Shown: positions 16,801 through 23,484 of the stretch, in pieces
Position numbering within the stretch: the first letter of the stretch is position 1
How the letters are laid out: each line of letters opens with the position of its first letter
Assembly (NCBI GenBank): GCA_964544055.1
Contig: CAZJAA010000026.1
Coordinates: forward strand, 1-50,967
DNA: 50,967 nucleotides
Reading direction: 5' to 3'
DNA from: SIG299 sp964544055
GTDB lineage: Bacteria > Bacillota > Clostridia > Lachnospirales > Lachnospiraceae
Made by a program: the position numbers and the translations under genes
Notes under the pieces: model-generated
What the model was told of the DNA's origin: nothing
Databases searched by the model: none
What the model saw: only the letters and a program-made list of their open reading frames with translations

Positions 16801-17601
16801 GACAAAGAAAAGGTAAAAGAAATTCGTCTGGCACTTCATGTCCTGTATAATGATTCAGAGCACTCCTACTGGGGCTGCGAACTGAGTGAGCCGGTAACAG
16901 TAACCGGAAACGGAACCTATACGTTATCTTTCGACTTAAACAGCCAGCTTTCTTCCGCAGGCAAAAAAGCAGGAATTACGGAAATTAACAAATTAACGGC
17001 AATTTATATCAAGGATTATGATGTGACGAAGGGAGATGCAACAAAATCACCACTAAAGGGTGCGAAAATTGTTTATGATTCCGTAATCGTGAACGGAACA
17101 CCGCTTACCATGCTTGCTCATGAGCCGGCAGAGTGCATGAAATCGGGTGTTTTCGATTCCGGAAAACCAGTCAATGCCTGGGATGGCTCCGTGGTAGAGG
17201 AAGTGTCTTCCACAGACCATACAGCAACCTTTACAAGCATTACAAATCCGACCACGGTTGAAGTGACCTTTACGTTATCTGATGTGTGGTTCCAGGGAGA
17301 AGAAACGCCGGAGCCAACACCGATCCCGGTTCCGACTGCAACACCTGTACCGGAACCAACCGCCGAGCCTGAGGTGACGCCGGAACCGACCAAAGCAGCG
17401 GTAGAAACAGTAACACCAGAGCCAACCGAAGCAGCAGAACCGACAGCAGAGCCGGAAGTATCTCCTGCCGCATCGACATCTTCAAACACAGAAGAAAACG
17501 GTATCAATCCGGGCCTCTGGGTGGTTGCCGGAATTGCTGTTGTATTTTTTCTTGCCGTAGCAGGCGGTGTGATAGTGAAAAAGAGAAAATCTGTACACTA
17601 A
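13888..17601 (+). CDS. Modular, membrane-anchored GH5 endoglucanase/hemicellulase
   Basis: The 1237-residue protein starts with a signal peptide (residues 1-29, cleavage near VRAA). Two beta-rich carbohydrate-binding-like modules follow (about 38-170 and 190-345), then a helical FIVAR-like segment (355-430), a GH5 catalytic domain (434-805) with LGTNLGNTMDG, acid/base Glu592 in FESMNE and nucleophile Glu707 in LGEWG. Two Big2-type immunoglobulin domains (about 811-888, 894-972), another beta-rich module (976-1130), a TP/EP-rich linker (1135-1205) and a C-terminal membrane helix with KKRKS tail (1209-1237) complete it. No LPXTG motif is seen, so the tail helix is the likely anchor. It should cut beta-1,4-glucan or a related hemicellulose outside the cell. 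The ATG at 13888 is used because GGGAGG precedes it and it begins the signal peptide. Confidence 0.88.
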   Translation: MRKKFFSWLLVLVMCISLMPSAKSTVRAAVPDTGNMTVTNQLSASGDALVSDSAAHVGDSYNGYIQSNEGEKKQSYVESDYIKVTYQVESEVTEDTKVFILQTYDTSWGGWAGVEISVGESEYDAATGLYTSYVETPKVLATLTTGKELNGVNISFMQAEPKVTLVAYETLTAKNASAGEAAGNETPDAPATTATVLSPTNTIYTITEKELEGIAWQEASKVKVYVKVTEGGTYSAINAMVKLGPDDENGTPVGKASSKYLVGSEPLISKTGNIIQPNLVGNAGTGCYVFPDVNLNHTLQDGSAWVDDYADEITITVTLHTSDTSCELLGLEFNNGAVYPEGFVAPVTEAITLDVAPEDKTNLNREKLAYAVEFVKHMEEASYEADSWKAFLEVVDEANALLAKADATETQFSDMHSKMEAAKAAMRFKMSSAAAYPLPFEELTGDELVFEMGLGTNLGNTMDGHSGFTPSETAWQSAVTTKAYIKALHDAGYNTVRIPVTWGNMITGDMESGFSINETWMNRVQEIVDYCVSQDMYAIINVHHDGAEQSGWLLVASDEIDAVYYQFEQVWRIIAEKFKDYDEHLIFESMNEITCMEGDLKNSAEAIAYDTPVIMNLNQIFVNTVRATGSNNTKRWLAAVAHYANNGSNKEFALPVDTYNENGGLMFAAHIYKHSTNVSWTYEQIYDVVDGLKRMADKFEVPMYLGEWGNRTYQQEGTATGYNDVERAYFSEIVTRACQVAGVVPVVWDQGFGTKGEYETGLYSYWNRTKCCPLFPTIVEAMTRGLYLNATAANQAYDFTDIVKNPEINPLTDVTVTEAVTMKIGEKQTIETVTAPADANDVLLWSTEDDSIATVYRGILQAKGIGTTKIHVYSQSGSVEKVIFVTVEAVPSEAGTEITTEAKTFQLTVGKTMQLYVFVTPEAKSVTYKSLNPEVAEVNALGKITASAEGNADILITASDGTTESVHVTVIDKEKVKEIRLALHVLYNDSEHSYWGCELSEPVTVTGNGTYTLSFDLNSQLSSAGKKAGITEINKLTAIYIKDYDVTKGDATKSPLKGAKIVYDSVIVNGTPLTMLAHEPAECMKSGVFDSGKPVNAWDGSVVEEVSSTDHTATFTSITNPTTVEVTFTLSDVWFQGEETPEPTPIPVPTATPVPEPTAEPEVTPEPTKAAVETVTPEPTEAAEPTAEPEVSPAASTSSNTEENGINPGLWVVAGIAVVFFLAVAGGVIVKKRKSVH

Positions 17602-17626
17602 AGTTTTCGAAAATCTTGAAAACGTA

Positions 17627-17655
17627 TTGAAAAAAAGAAAAGAATGATGTAAAAT
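17627..17655 (+). promoter_or_regulatory. Promoter of the small membrane protein gene
   Basis: TTGAAA (17627-17632), 17 bases, TAAAAT (17650-17655). The leader to the ATG at 17693 is about 30 bases. Confidence 0.65.
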
Positions 17656-17692
17656 TATTTTATCTTTTTATTATGCTCAGGAGGATATGAAA

Positions 17693-18103
17693 ATGAAAAC
17701 AAAGCTTGGAATTTCTGTTGCAATGTTTGCCGCAACAGCGTATCTTGTTGGTTATTTCAATGGTAATCTTGCACTGCTTCTTATGGTGGGCTATGTATTA
17801 CTGTGTGAATCTGATGAATGGCTGAAGAAATCCGTCGTAAAGGCATTGGCAATCAGTCTTGCTTTTTTACTGATAAATGCAGTTATCGGATTTATTCCAA
17901 ATGCTATCTCTATTGTGGATGGTCTGGTATCTATTTTTGGCGGCAACTTTAGCATTCCTTTTATTTCAAGGATTATCGCCTTTATCAATACGCTTCTTAA
18001 CGTATTTGAAAAGCTTATAATGCTTTGTCTTGCTCTTATGGCATTCAACAACAAGACAATTACACTTCCATTTGTGGATGATTTTATTGAAAAACATATG
18101 TAA
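17693..18103 (+). CDS. Small integral membrane protein of unknown function
   Basis: The 136-residue protein has about four hydrophobic helices: roughly residues 5-40, 52-75, 84-100 and 106-122, with a short acidic soluble C terminus (DDFIEKH). The first ATG at 17687 is only two bases from AGGAGG, so the ATG at 17693 (eight bases) is preferred. It has its own promoter and a terminator right after it, so it is monocistronic. I recognise no family; similar small membrane proteins in Firmicutes sometimes follow a zinc-ribbon domain, absent here. Confidence 0.75.
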   Translation: MKTKLGISVAMFAATAYLVGYFNGNLALLLMVGYVLLCESDEWLKKSVVKALAISLAFLLINAVIGFIPNAISIVDGLVSIFGGNFSIPFISRIIAFINTLLNVFEKLIMLCLALMAFNNKTITLPFVDDFIEKHM

Positions 18104-18120
18104 TACATAGTATTACCGAA

Positions 18121-18164
18121 AGGTCTCTGATGGCTTTGTCTGTCAGGGACTTTTCTTTTTACAA
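18121..18164 (+). terminator. Rho-independent terminator
   Basis: GGTCTCTGA (18122-18130) pairs with TCAGGGAC (18143-18150) and is followed by TTTTCTTTTT. Confidence 0.75.
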
Positions 18165-18191
18165 AATTTTTCTAAACAATACAGGAAAAAC

Positions 18192-18220
18192 TTGCATTTC
18201 CTTTCTGCGTTTGCTAATAC
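18192..18220 (+). promoter_or_regulatory. Probable promoter of the bile salt hydrolase family gene
   Basis: TTGCAT (18192-18197), 17 bases, TAATAC (18215-18220). The expected start is about 30 bases before the ATG at 18259. Confidence 0.5.
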
Positions 18221-18258
18221 TAAAAACAGAAGAAATAGGAAAAGGAGTTTATAAAACA

Positions 18259-19242
18259 ATGTGTACAGCAGTCAATTTTAAAACAGAGAATCATTACTTT
18301 GGAAGAAATCTGGATTTGGAGTATTCGTATCAGGAAACTGTGACAATAACACCCCGCCGGTATCCGTTTTGTTTCCGAACCATGGGAGAAATGGACATGC
18401 ATTATGCCATGATTGGAATGGCATATGTGCTGGGCGGATATCCATTGTATTATGAAGCCACCAATGAAAAGGGAGTCAGTGCGGCAGGTCTCAGGTTTGC
18501 CGGAAATGCCCATTATCCGGATATGGCACAGGGAAAGGATAATATTTCACCATTTGAATTTATTCCGTGGATTTTGTCTCAGGCGGGAACAATGGCAGAG
18601 GTACACCGGCTGCTGGAACGTGTCAACCTTGTAAGCATTCCTTTCAGTGAGAAACTTTCCCTGACACCAATGCACTGGATGATATCCTGTGGAGAAGAAA
18701 ATATTGTAGTGGAGTCTATGAAAGACGGACTGCATATTTATGAAAATCCTGTTGGCGTGCTGACGAACAATCCTCCATTTCCGATGCAACTTTGGAATTT
18801 GAATAATTATATGGGGCTGACAAACGAAGAACAAAAAAATACGTTCGCCAAACAGCTTCCGCTAAACTCTTACAGCCGTGGAATGGGGGCTTTGGGGCTG
18901 CCGGGGGATTTGTCATCAACCGGAAGGTTTGTCCGGGCAGCGTTTGTACTGCAAAATTCGGTTTGCGGAGCTTCTGAGGAAGAAAGTGTCGGGCAGTTCT
19001 TCCATATTCTGACTTCGGTAGAGCAGCAAAGGGGCTGTGTAAAGCTTGGCGAAAATGCATATGAAATAACCGCATATTCTTCCTGCTGCAATACGGATTG
19101 CGGAATTTATTATTATACAACGTATGGAAACCGGCAGATAACAGCTGTGGATATGCGAAAGGAAAAGCTGGACGGCAGGGAGGTTGTTTCCTATCCTCCG
19201 GTGAAACGAGAACAGATTAATTACCAGAACCTTCAGAAGTAG
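18259..19242 (+). CDS. Choloylglycine hydrolase family enzyme (bile salt hydrolase-like)
   Basis: The 327-residue protein is an Ntn-hydrolase of the bile salt hydrolase/penicillin V acylase family, which deconjugates glycine- or taurine-linked bile acids in the cytoplasm. The catalytic Cys2 is exposed after Met removal; Arg16 and Asp19 (YFGRNLDLEY), Asn170 (VLTNNPPF) and Arg226 (SSTGRFVRAAF) match the known active site, and GMGALGLPGDLSS is typical of Gram-positive bile salt hydrolases. Odd point: the conserved AGLNF motif reads AGLRF, putting Arg79 where bile salt hydrolases carry Asn and penicillin acylases Tyr. Specificity is therefore uncertain. The ATG is set by Cys2 and by AAAGGAG upstream. 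It has its own promoter. Confidence 0.9.
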   Translation: MCTAVNFKTENHYFGRNLDLEYSYQETVTITPRRYPFCFRTMGEMDMHYAMIGMAYVLGGYPLYYEATNEKGVSAAGLRFAGNAHYPDMAQGKDNISPFEFIPWILSQAGTMAEVHRLLERVNLVSIPFSEKLSLTPMHWMISCGEENIVVESMKDGLHIYENPVGVLTNNPPFPMQLWNLNNYMGLTNEEQKNTFAKQLPLNSYSRGMGALGLPGDLSSTGRFVRAAFVLQNSVCGASEEESVGQFFHILTSVEQQRGCVKLGENAYEITAYSSCCNTDCGIYYYTTYGNRQITAVDMRKEKLDGREVVSYPPVKREQINYQNLQK

Positions 19243-19296
19243 CTGCAGAACAGGCAAAAGTGCGATTATTTGGCGCAAACAAGAAGAAAACGCAGA

Positions 19297-19325
19297 TTGA
19301 AACTCATCTGAAAATATGGTATCAT
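19297..19325 (+). promoter_or_regulatory. Promoter of the GH115-like gene
   Basis: TTGAAA (19297-19302), 17 bases, TATCAT (19320-19325) preceded by TGG, an extended -10. Leader about 30 bases. Confidence 0.65.
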
Positions 19326-19360
19326 ACTATTTAAGAAAAGAAACGAAGGAGACCGGTACT

Positions 19361-20977
19361 ATGTTTACACTGAATCGAAATACAACTTTTATCTCAGAAA
19401 CTGACTCGGTTTCTGTAAAAAATGCACTTTCTGTCTTAGAACGGGACAGAAACAGCGTATTTGTAGAAACAGGAAAACCGGGAGGCAGCATAGTGCTGGT
19501 CAAAAAGAGTATGTCACGCAGCATTTCGGAGCCGGAAGAAACCGAAAAACAAAAGCAACGGGAAAGTTTTCTGTCAAAGGAACGTTATAAAATCAGTGTG
19601 ACAGCAGAAAAATTGGTAATTTATGCCCAGGATGATTTGGGATTTATTTATGCACTCTTTTATTTGAGTGAGCATTATCTTGGAATTTCGCCGTTCTGGT
19701 TCTGGATGGATCAGAATATCGAGCAGAAGAAAAAAGTGATGATTCCGGAAGGGGTTATCTGTTCCACAGATTCGAAGGTTCTGTTTCGCGGCTGGCAGCT
19801 TCAGGAAAAAACGTTGATGGCAGGCTGGAATCACCAGCAGGAGGAAAGCTTTGGCTGGCAGATGTGTCTGGAAGCATTATTGCGTTGCGGAGGCAATGTT
19901 CTGATTGCCGGAAATGAAAAAATAGCAGAAGAAATCGAGGCAACGGCAACAAAATACGGAGTGCCGGTCACATTACCTTTGGAAAAACCTTCTTTTTGTC
20001 CGGAGCTGTATGCAGACGTGTTCTCCTGCAATCTGCAAAAAACGAATCATGTAACCATGCTGCCGGAAAGTGCCGACCGGGTAAATCAGGTGTGTAATAA
20101 AGCATTGGAACAGGGAAAGGATGCGTTCTGGTCGGTACAATGCTCCAACCTCCGTCCTCACGTTTATTTCCTCGATATGCTGAGGAAAAAGTGGCAGGGA
20201 GAAGAAGTTACCGAAGTGTCCCAAGCAGAAAGCTTTGTCGGTACCTATTTTCAGGAATGCGACTCAAAAGAAGAAATCGAAGCATTATATTACGAATATC
20301 CGACGGTAATGATGTTATGTGAAAATGGAGAGTATGCCGGGGAACAGTTTTATACGGAAAATGTACGCCTGTTTTGTCATCAGCTTCTTACCGACCGGAC
20401 ACATCCGGCAGACGGAACGTTGCTTTTGTCTGATTTTTCTGAACTGACAGACCAGATTATCGAATTTGGAGAAATTTGCAAACAAAAAAAAGAAGAACTG
20501 GAGAAACTTTGTCTTGCCTGTACGGTAACGGAAAACGGAATACAGCAAAAGACGCTGCTTTCTGCAACCATCGGCTTACATATCAAGCTACATCAGACGT
20601 GCCGGCGTGCGGCACGCTGTTTTGCAAGAGGTTATGAATCCCTGCTGGAAAAAGATTACGAAAAGGCATTTCTTCGCTTCGGGGACAGTGCAGTCTGGTT
20701 TGACAAAGGTGACGCCCTGCTTCGTGGCGCAGAATACGGCATCTGGAAAAATTTTTATGCCAATGACTGCATTACGGATATTAAACATACGGCTTATATG
20801 GTGCGCAAGGTGATGGGCTGGGTTCGTGAGCTTGGTGACAATGCGGCACATGATAACTGGTATCAGAGCCATTGCCTGCCTGTGGAGGAACAGGATGCAA
20901 CGCCTTTCTATGTGGCAGAAAACCATAAAACAGATTTTGAACTGTATGAGGCAATGAAAAAACGCCTTGTAAGATAA
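19361..20977 (+). CDS. Short GH115-like protein (alpha-glucuronidase relative)
   Basis: The 538-residue protein resembles the N-terminal half of GH115 xylan alpha-1,2-glucuronidases: LVIYAQDDLGFIYALFYLSE followed by GISPFWFW (GH115: SDRRGTIYGIYDLSE, GVSPWYWW), then KVLFRGW (GH115: VKYRGIF) and a barrel-like start with LEALLRCGGNVLI. Typical GH115 enzymes are about 800-1000 residues, so this is clearly shorter and ends with a helical region (ARGYESLLEKDYEKAF). There is no signal peptide, so a cytoplasmic role in removing glucuronic acid from xylo-oligosaccharides is possible but unproven. The ATG at 19361 follows AAGGAGA; an upstream ATG in frame lies inside the promoter. Confidence 0.55.
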   Translation: MFTLNRNTTFISETDSVSVKNALSVLERDRNSVFVETGKPGGSIVLVKKSMSRSISEPEETEKQKQRESFLSKERYKISVTAEKLVIYAQDDLGFIYALFYLSEHYLGISPFWFWMDQNIEQKKKVMIPEGVICSTDSKVLFRGWQLQEKTLMAGWNHQQEESFGWQMCLEALLRCGGNVLIAGNEKIAEEIEATATKYGVPVTLPLEKPSFCPELYADVFSCNLQKTNHVTMLPESADRVNQVCNKALEQGKDAFWSVQCSNLRPHVYFLDMLRKKWQGEEVTEVSQAESFVGTYFQECDSKEEIEALYYEYPTVMMLCENGEYAGEQFYTENVRLFCHQLLTDRTHPADGTLLLSDFSELTDQIIEFGEICKQKKEELEKLCLACTVTENGIQQKTLLSATIGLHIKLHQTCRRAARCFARGYESLLEKDYEKAFLRFGDSAVWFDKGDALLRGAEYGIWKNFYANDCITDIKHTAYMVRKVMGWVRELGDNAAHDNWYQSHCLPVEEQDATPFYVAENHKTDFELYEAMKKRLVR

Positions 20978-20987
20978 AAAGCCAGGT

Positions 20988-21022
20988 TTCCCTGCGGTAG
21001 ATTGCTGCCGGGAAGTTTTTTT
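20988..21022 (+). terminator. Rho-independent terminator
   Basis: TTCCC plus CGGTAG (20988-21000) pairs imperfectly with CTGCCG plus GGGAA (21005-21014), followed by GTTTTTTT. It closes the GH115-like transcript and overlaps the leader of the next gene. Confidence 0.6.
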
Positions 21023-21044
21023 GAAAATGGGAGAAAATGAAAAA

Positions 21045-21659
21045 ATGACACAGTATGAACGTATGGAGGCCGGTCTGCTTTATGACCCGGCAGACGAAGA
21101 AATTATGAGGGAACAGGTTGTCTGTCAGGACAGGCTGTGGGAATTTAACCGGTTGAAACCGTCCCAGTATCAGGAAAAAATGAAATACATGAAAGAGTTT
21201 TTTGCAGAATGTGGTGATAACTGCTATATTGAACTTCCGTTTCATGCAAACTGGGGTGGACATCATGTGCATTTTGGATCCGGAATTTATGCAAATTCAA
21301 ATTTGACGCTGGTGGATGATGGTCATGTATACGTTGGTGATAAAGTGATGTTTGGCCCGAATGTTGTGGTAGCGACAGCAAATCATCCGATAGAGCCTGG
21401 GCTTCGTGCCATGGGATTGCAGTATAACAAAGATGTTGTTATCGGGGAAAATGCGTGGATTGGAGCCGGAGCTGTCATTGTACCGGGGGTACGCATCGGA
21501 AAAAATGTTGTCATCGGAGCCGGAAGCGTGGTAACAAAGGATATTCCGGATAATACCGTCGCAGTGGGCAATCCGTGCCGTGTTTTGCGCAAAGTTTCCG
21601 AACATGATAAAGAATATTTTTACAAAAATGAAAAGATTGACTGGGAGGAGCTTGTATGA
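21045..21659 (+). CDS. Maltose O-acetyltransferase-type sugar acetyltransferase
   Basis: The 204-residue protein has the Mac (maltose acetyltransferase) N-terminal helix region (MTQYERMEAGLLYDPAD) and a left-handed beta-helix of hexapeptide repeats (about residues 70-185) including the catalytic His in ATANHPIEP and GENAWIGAGAVIVPGVRIG, then the closing VAVGNPCRVLRKV. It transfers acetyl from acetyl-CoA to the 6-hydroxyl of sugars in the cytoplasm, often a detoxification of non-metabolised sugars. A TTG in frame at 21021 lies in the terminator; the ATG at 21045 has GGGAG about 11 bases upstream. The stop overlaps the next start (ATGA), so it is translationally coupled to the Nudix gene. Confidence 0.9.
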   Translation: MTQYERMEAGLLYDPADEEIMREQVVCQDRLWEFNRLKPSQYQEKMKYMKEFFAECGDNCYIELPFHANWGGHHVHFGSGIYANSNLTLVDDGHVYVGDKVMFGPNVVVATANHPIEPGLRAMGLQYNKDVVIGENAWIGAGAVIVPGVRIGKNVVIGAGSVVTKDIPDNTVAVGNPCRVLRKVSEHDKEYFYKNEKIDWEELV

Positions 21660-22135
21660 ATCACGATTTAACAGTGAAAACGGAGGATGGCATTTTAAAC
21701 ATCCGGGTGGGGGCAATCATAAAAAAAGAAGATAAATTTCTCATGGTGAGAAATGACCGTTTTGACCATATGTATTCGGTGGGAGGTAGAATTAAGTTTG
21801 GTGAAACAGCGGAAGAAGCAGTGGTGCGTGAAGTGTTTGAAGAGACCGGGATAAAAATGGAAATTGACCGGCTTGGATTTATTCATGAAAACTTTTTCCC
21901 AGGAGATTCTTTGGCGAAACAAGGAAATCTGGTACATGAGCTTTCTTTTTTTTTCTATATGAAAGTGCCGGAAAATTTTGAACCGGTATGCGACAGCTTT
22001 ACAGAGGATGAGGCAAAAGAGCATCTGGTATGGATTACAGCAGACCACCCCCAAAAATATTATCCGGAATTTTTCAGAACGGAACTTGCACATCCATTCA
22101 TGGAAATCAAACATATGGTTACCAGACAGAAATAA
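21656..22135 (+). CDS. Nudix hydrolase
   Basis: The 159-residue cytoplasmic protein carries a complete Nudix box at residues 44-66 (G-x5-E-x7-REVFEETGI), which binds metal and cleaves nucleoside-diphosphate-linked compounds. The exact substrate cannot be told; the sequence type resembles broad NUDIX enzymes near acetyltransferases. It starts inside the stop of the acetyltransferase gene (ATGA overlap), so the two are co-expressed. GGGAGGAG just upstream is a strong ribosome binding site. Confidence 0.92.
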   Translation: MNHDLTVKTEDGILNIRVGAIIKKEDKFLMVRNDRFDHMYSVGGRIKFGETAEEAVVREVFEETGIKMEIDRLGFIHENFFPGDSLAKQGNLVHELSFFFYMKVPENFEPVCDSFTEDEAKEHLVWITADHPQKYYPEFFRTELAHPFMEIKHMVTRQK

Positions 22136-22154
22136 AGAAAGCGCAGGTCGGTCA

Positions 22155-22394
22155 ATGAAACATTCTTCTCGTTTTTTTGAAAATAAGCAATGTGAATATT
22201 ATCCGTGCCATAAAGGAGTGGAAGCACTGAACTGCCTGTTTTGTTATTGTCCTTTGTATAATCTGGAGCATTGCCCGGGAACCTATGAATATGTGGAAAT
22301 CAACGGAAAACAGGTAAAAAGCTGCATGGATTGCTGTTTTCCGCATCGTCCGGAGAATTACGACAATATAATAAGGATTTTGTCGGGAAGATAG
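22155..22394 (+). CDS. Small cysteine-rich protein (Cys_rich_small family)
   Basis: The 79-residue protein has eight Cys arranged as CEYYPC, CLFCYC and CMDCC, with HPR/HRPENY at the end, matching the small cysteine-rich domain family (PF04071) found in clostridia and in methanogens. It likely binds a metal; function unknown. It lies 20 bases after the Nudix gene and is probably in the same operon. The ATG at 22155 has only a weak ribosome binding site (CAGGTCGG), and the frame is open further upstream within the Nudix gene, but alignment of the conserved Cys block supports this start. Confidence 0.75.
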   Translation: MKHSSRFFENKQCEYYPCHKGVEALNCLFCYCPLYNLEHCPGTYEYVEINGKQVKSCMDCCFPHRPENYDNIIRILSGR

Positions 22395-22447
22395 GAATTT
22401 TTCTCACTTTTTTGCATTTGATGCGTAATGAATTAAAAAAAGGGTTA

Positions 22448-22456
22448 TGCTAAGAT
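22448..22456 (+). promoter_or_regulatory. Probable extended -10 of the ZIP transporter gene
   Basis: TGCTAAGAT is an extended -10 (TGn plus TAAGAT) about 37 bases before the ATG; no good -35 is seen, which is tolerable for this promoter type. Confidence 0.4.
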
Positions 22457-22492
22457 ATGCTGTAGAAAAAAGACAGACGGGAGGAAAAAAGC

Positions 22493-23245
22493 ATGCGGAT
22501 GGTTTTATTAACTGCATTTGGAATTGGCGGTGCCACCATTGTTGGTGCGGCGATTGGATTTTGCGTAAAAAATGTTTCTCATAAGGCAAATGACATGATT
22601 TTAAGCTTTGCTGCCGGAATTATGCTGGCAGCAGCGGTGAACGGGCTGATTGTACCGTCCCTTGCACTGGTATGCGGAGTGAAGATGCTTCTTCCGGTAG
22701 CCGGGATTTTTGCCGGAGCATTGTTTTTAAATTTTATGGATAAAATGACACCGCATCTGCACAAGCTGGCCGGAACGGAGGAAGAAGAACACGTCAACAA
22801 TAAAAATCTGAGCCGGGCATTGCTGTTTGTTATGGCGGTGGCAATTCATAATCTGCCGGAGGGTATGGCAGCAGGCGTTGGTTTTGGAAATGATGATGTG
22901 GGTGCAGCCATGACGGTAGCTGTTGGAATTGCCCTGCAGAATATTCCGGAAGGAATTGTTACCGTATCACCGCTTGTCATGTCCGGTGTCAGTCGTGGCA
23001 GGGCATTTCTGCTTGCTGCGGCAACGGGCTTTATTGAGGTTGCAGGAACGCTGCTTGGGTATTGTGTAGCGAATGTGTCCACTGCAATTCTTCCCTTTGC
23101 ACTTGCGTTTGCCGGTGGAACCATGCTGTATATTATCAGCGATGAAATGATTCCGGAAACCCACAGCCATGGCTATGAGAGAGTTTCTACGTATTCCCTG
23201 CTGGTCGGTTTTACCCTGATGCTTCTGCTGGATATGGTACTGTGA
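22493..23245 (+). CDS. ZIP-family divalent metal transporter
   Basis: The 250-residue protein has seven or eight membrane helices and the hallmark metal-site motifs of ZIP (ZupT/GufA-like) carriers: HNLPEGMAAG in helix IV (about residues 121-130) and QNIPEG in helix V. A short cytoplasmic loop with charged residues (GTEEEEHVNNKN) lies before helix IV. It should import zinc, iron or related ions across the cytoplasmic membrane. GGGAGG precedes the ATG. The gene ends directly at a repeat block (23246) and a strong bidirectional terminator. Confidence 0.92.
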   Translation: MRMVLLTAFGIGGATIVGAAIGFCVKNVSHKANDMILSFAAGIMLAAAVNGLIVPSLALVCGVKMLLPVAGIFAGALFLNFMDKMTPHLHKLAGTEEEEHVNNKNLSRALLFVMAVAIHNLPEGMAAGVGFGNDDVGAAMTVAVGIALQNIPEGIVTVSPLVMSGVSRGRAFLLAAATGFIEVAGTLLGYCVANVSTAILPFALAFAGGTMLYIISDEMIPETHSHGYERVSTYSLLVGFTLMLLLDMVL

Positions 23246-23396
23246 TGTTTTACTCATTTCAGTTTGGTGAGAGAAGGTTATTTTGTAACCTCGTGAATTA
23301 CTGTTCTTGTCACCAGCACTGAATTCGTAAAACCTGCCAGCTGCGCTGTCAGTCGCTGCAAGGCAGCTTGGTGTTTTACTCATTTCAGTTTGGTGA
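23246..23396. repeat. Direct and inverted repeat block
   Basis: A 25-base sequence beginning TGTTTTACTCATTTCAG occurs at 23246-23270 and again, identical, at 23372-23396. Between them, 23310-23335 carries a diverged inverted copy (GTTTTAC...TTCAG...TGGTGAC on the minus strand), so the central and distal copies can form a long stem enclosing AGCTGCG/CGCTGCA. The first copy starts right after the ZIP stop codon. It resembles a compound palindromic repeat (REP/BIME-like). Confidence 0.6.
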
Positions 23397-23416
23397 CGTT
23401 TTAAAAGTAAAAAAAT

Positions 23417-23472
23417 CCGGCAGACAGGACATACGTTGTATGTCCTGTCTGCCGGTATTATTTTTACTTTTA
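23417..23472. terminator. Long bidirectional terminator
   Basis: An 18-base perfect stem (23417-23434 with 23438-23455) with a three-base loop is flanked by A-rich sequence on the left and T-rich sequence on the right, so it can stop transcription of both the ZIP gene (plus) and the CofE-like gene (minus). Confidence 0.9.
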
Positions 23473-23484
23473 GAACAGTAATTC

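Noticed and set aside
17118..17507. Minus-strand 129-codon frame rich in Val, Gly and Ser
   Set aside because: It is the antisense of the TP/EP-rich linker of the GH5 protein.
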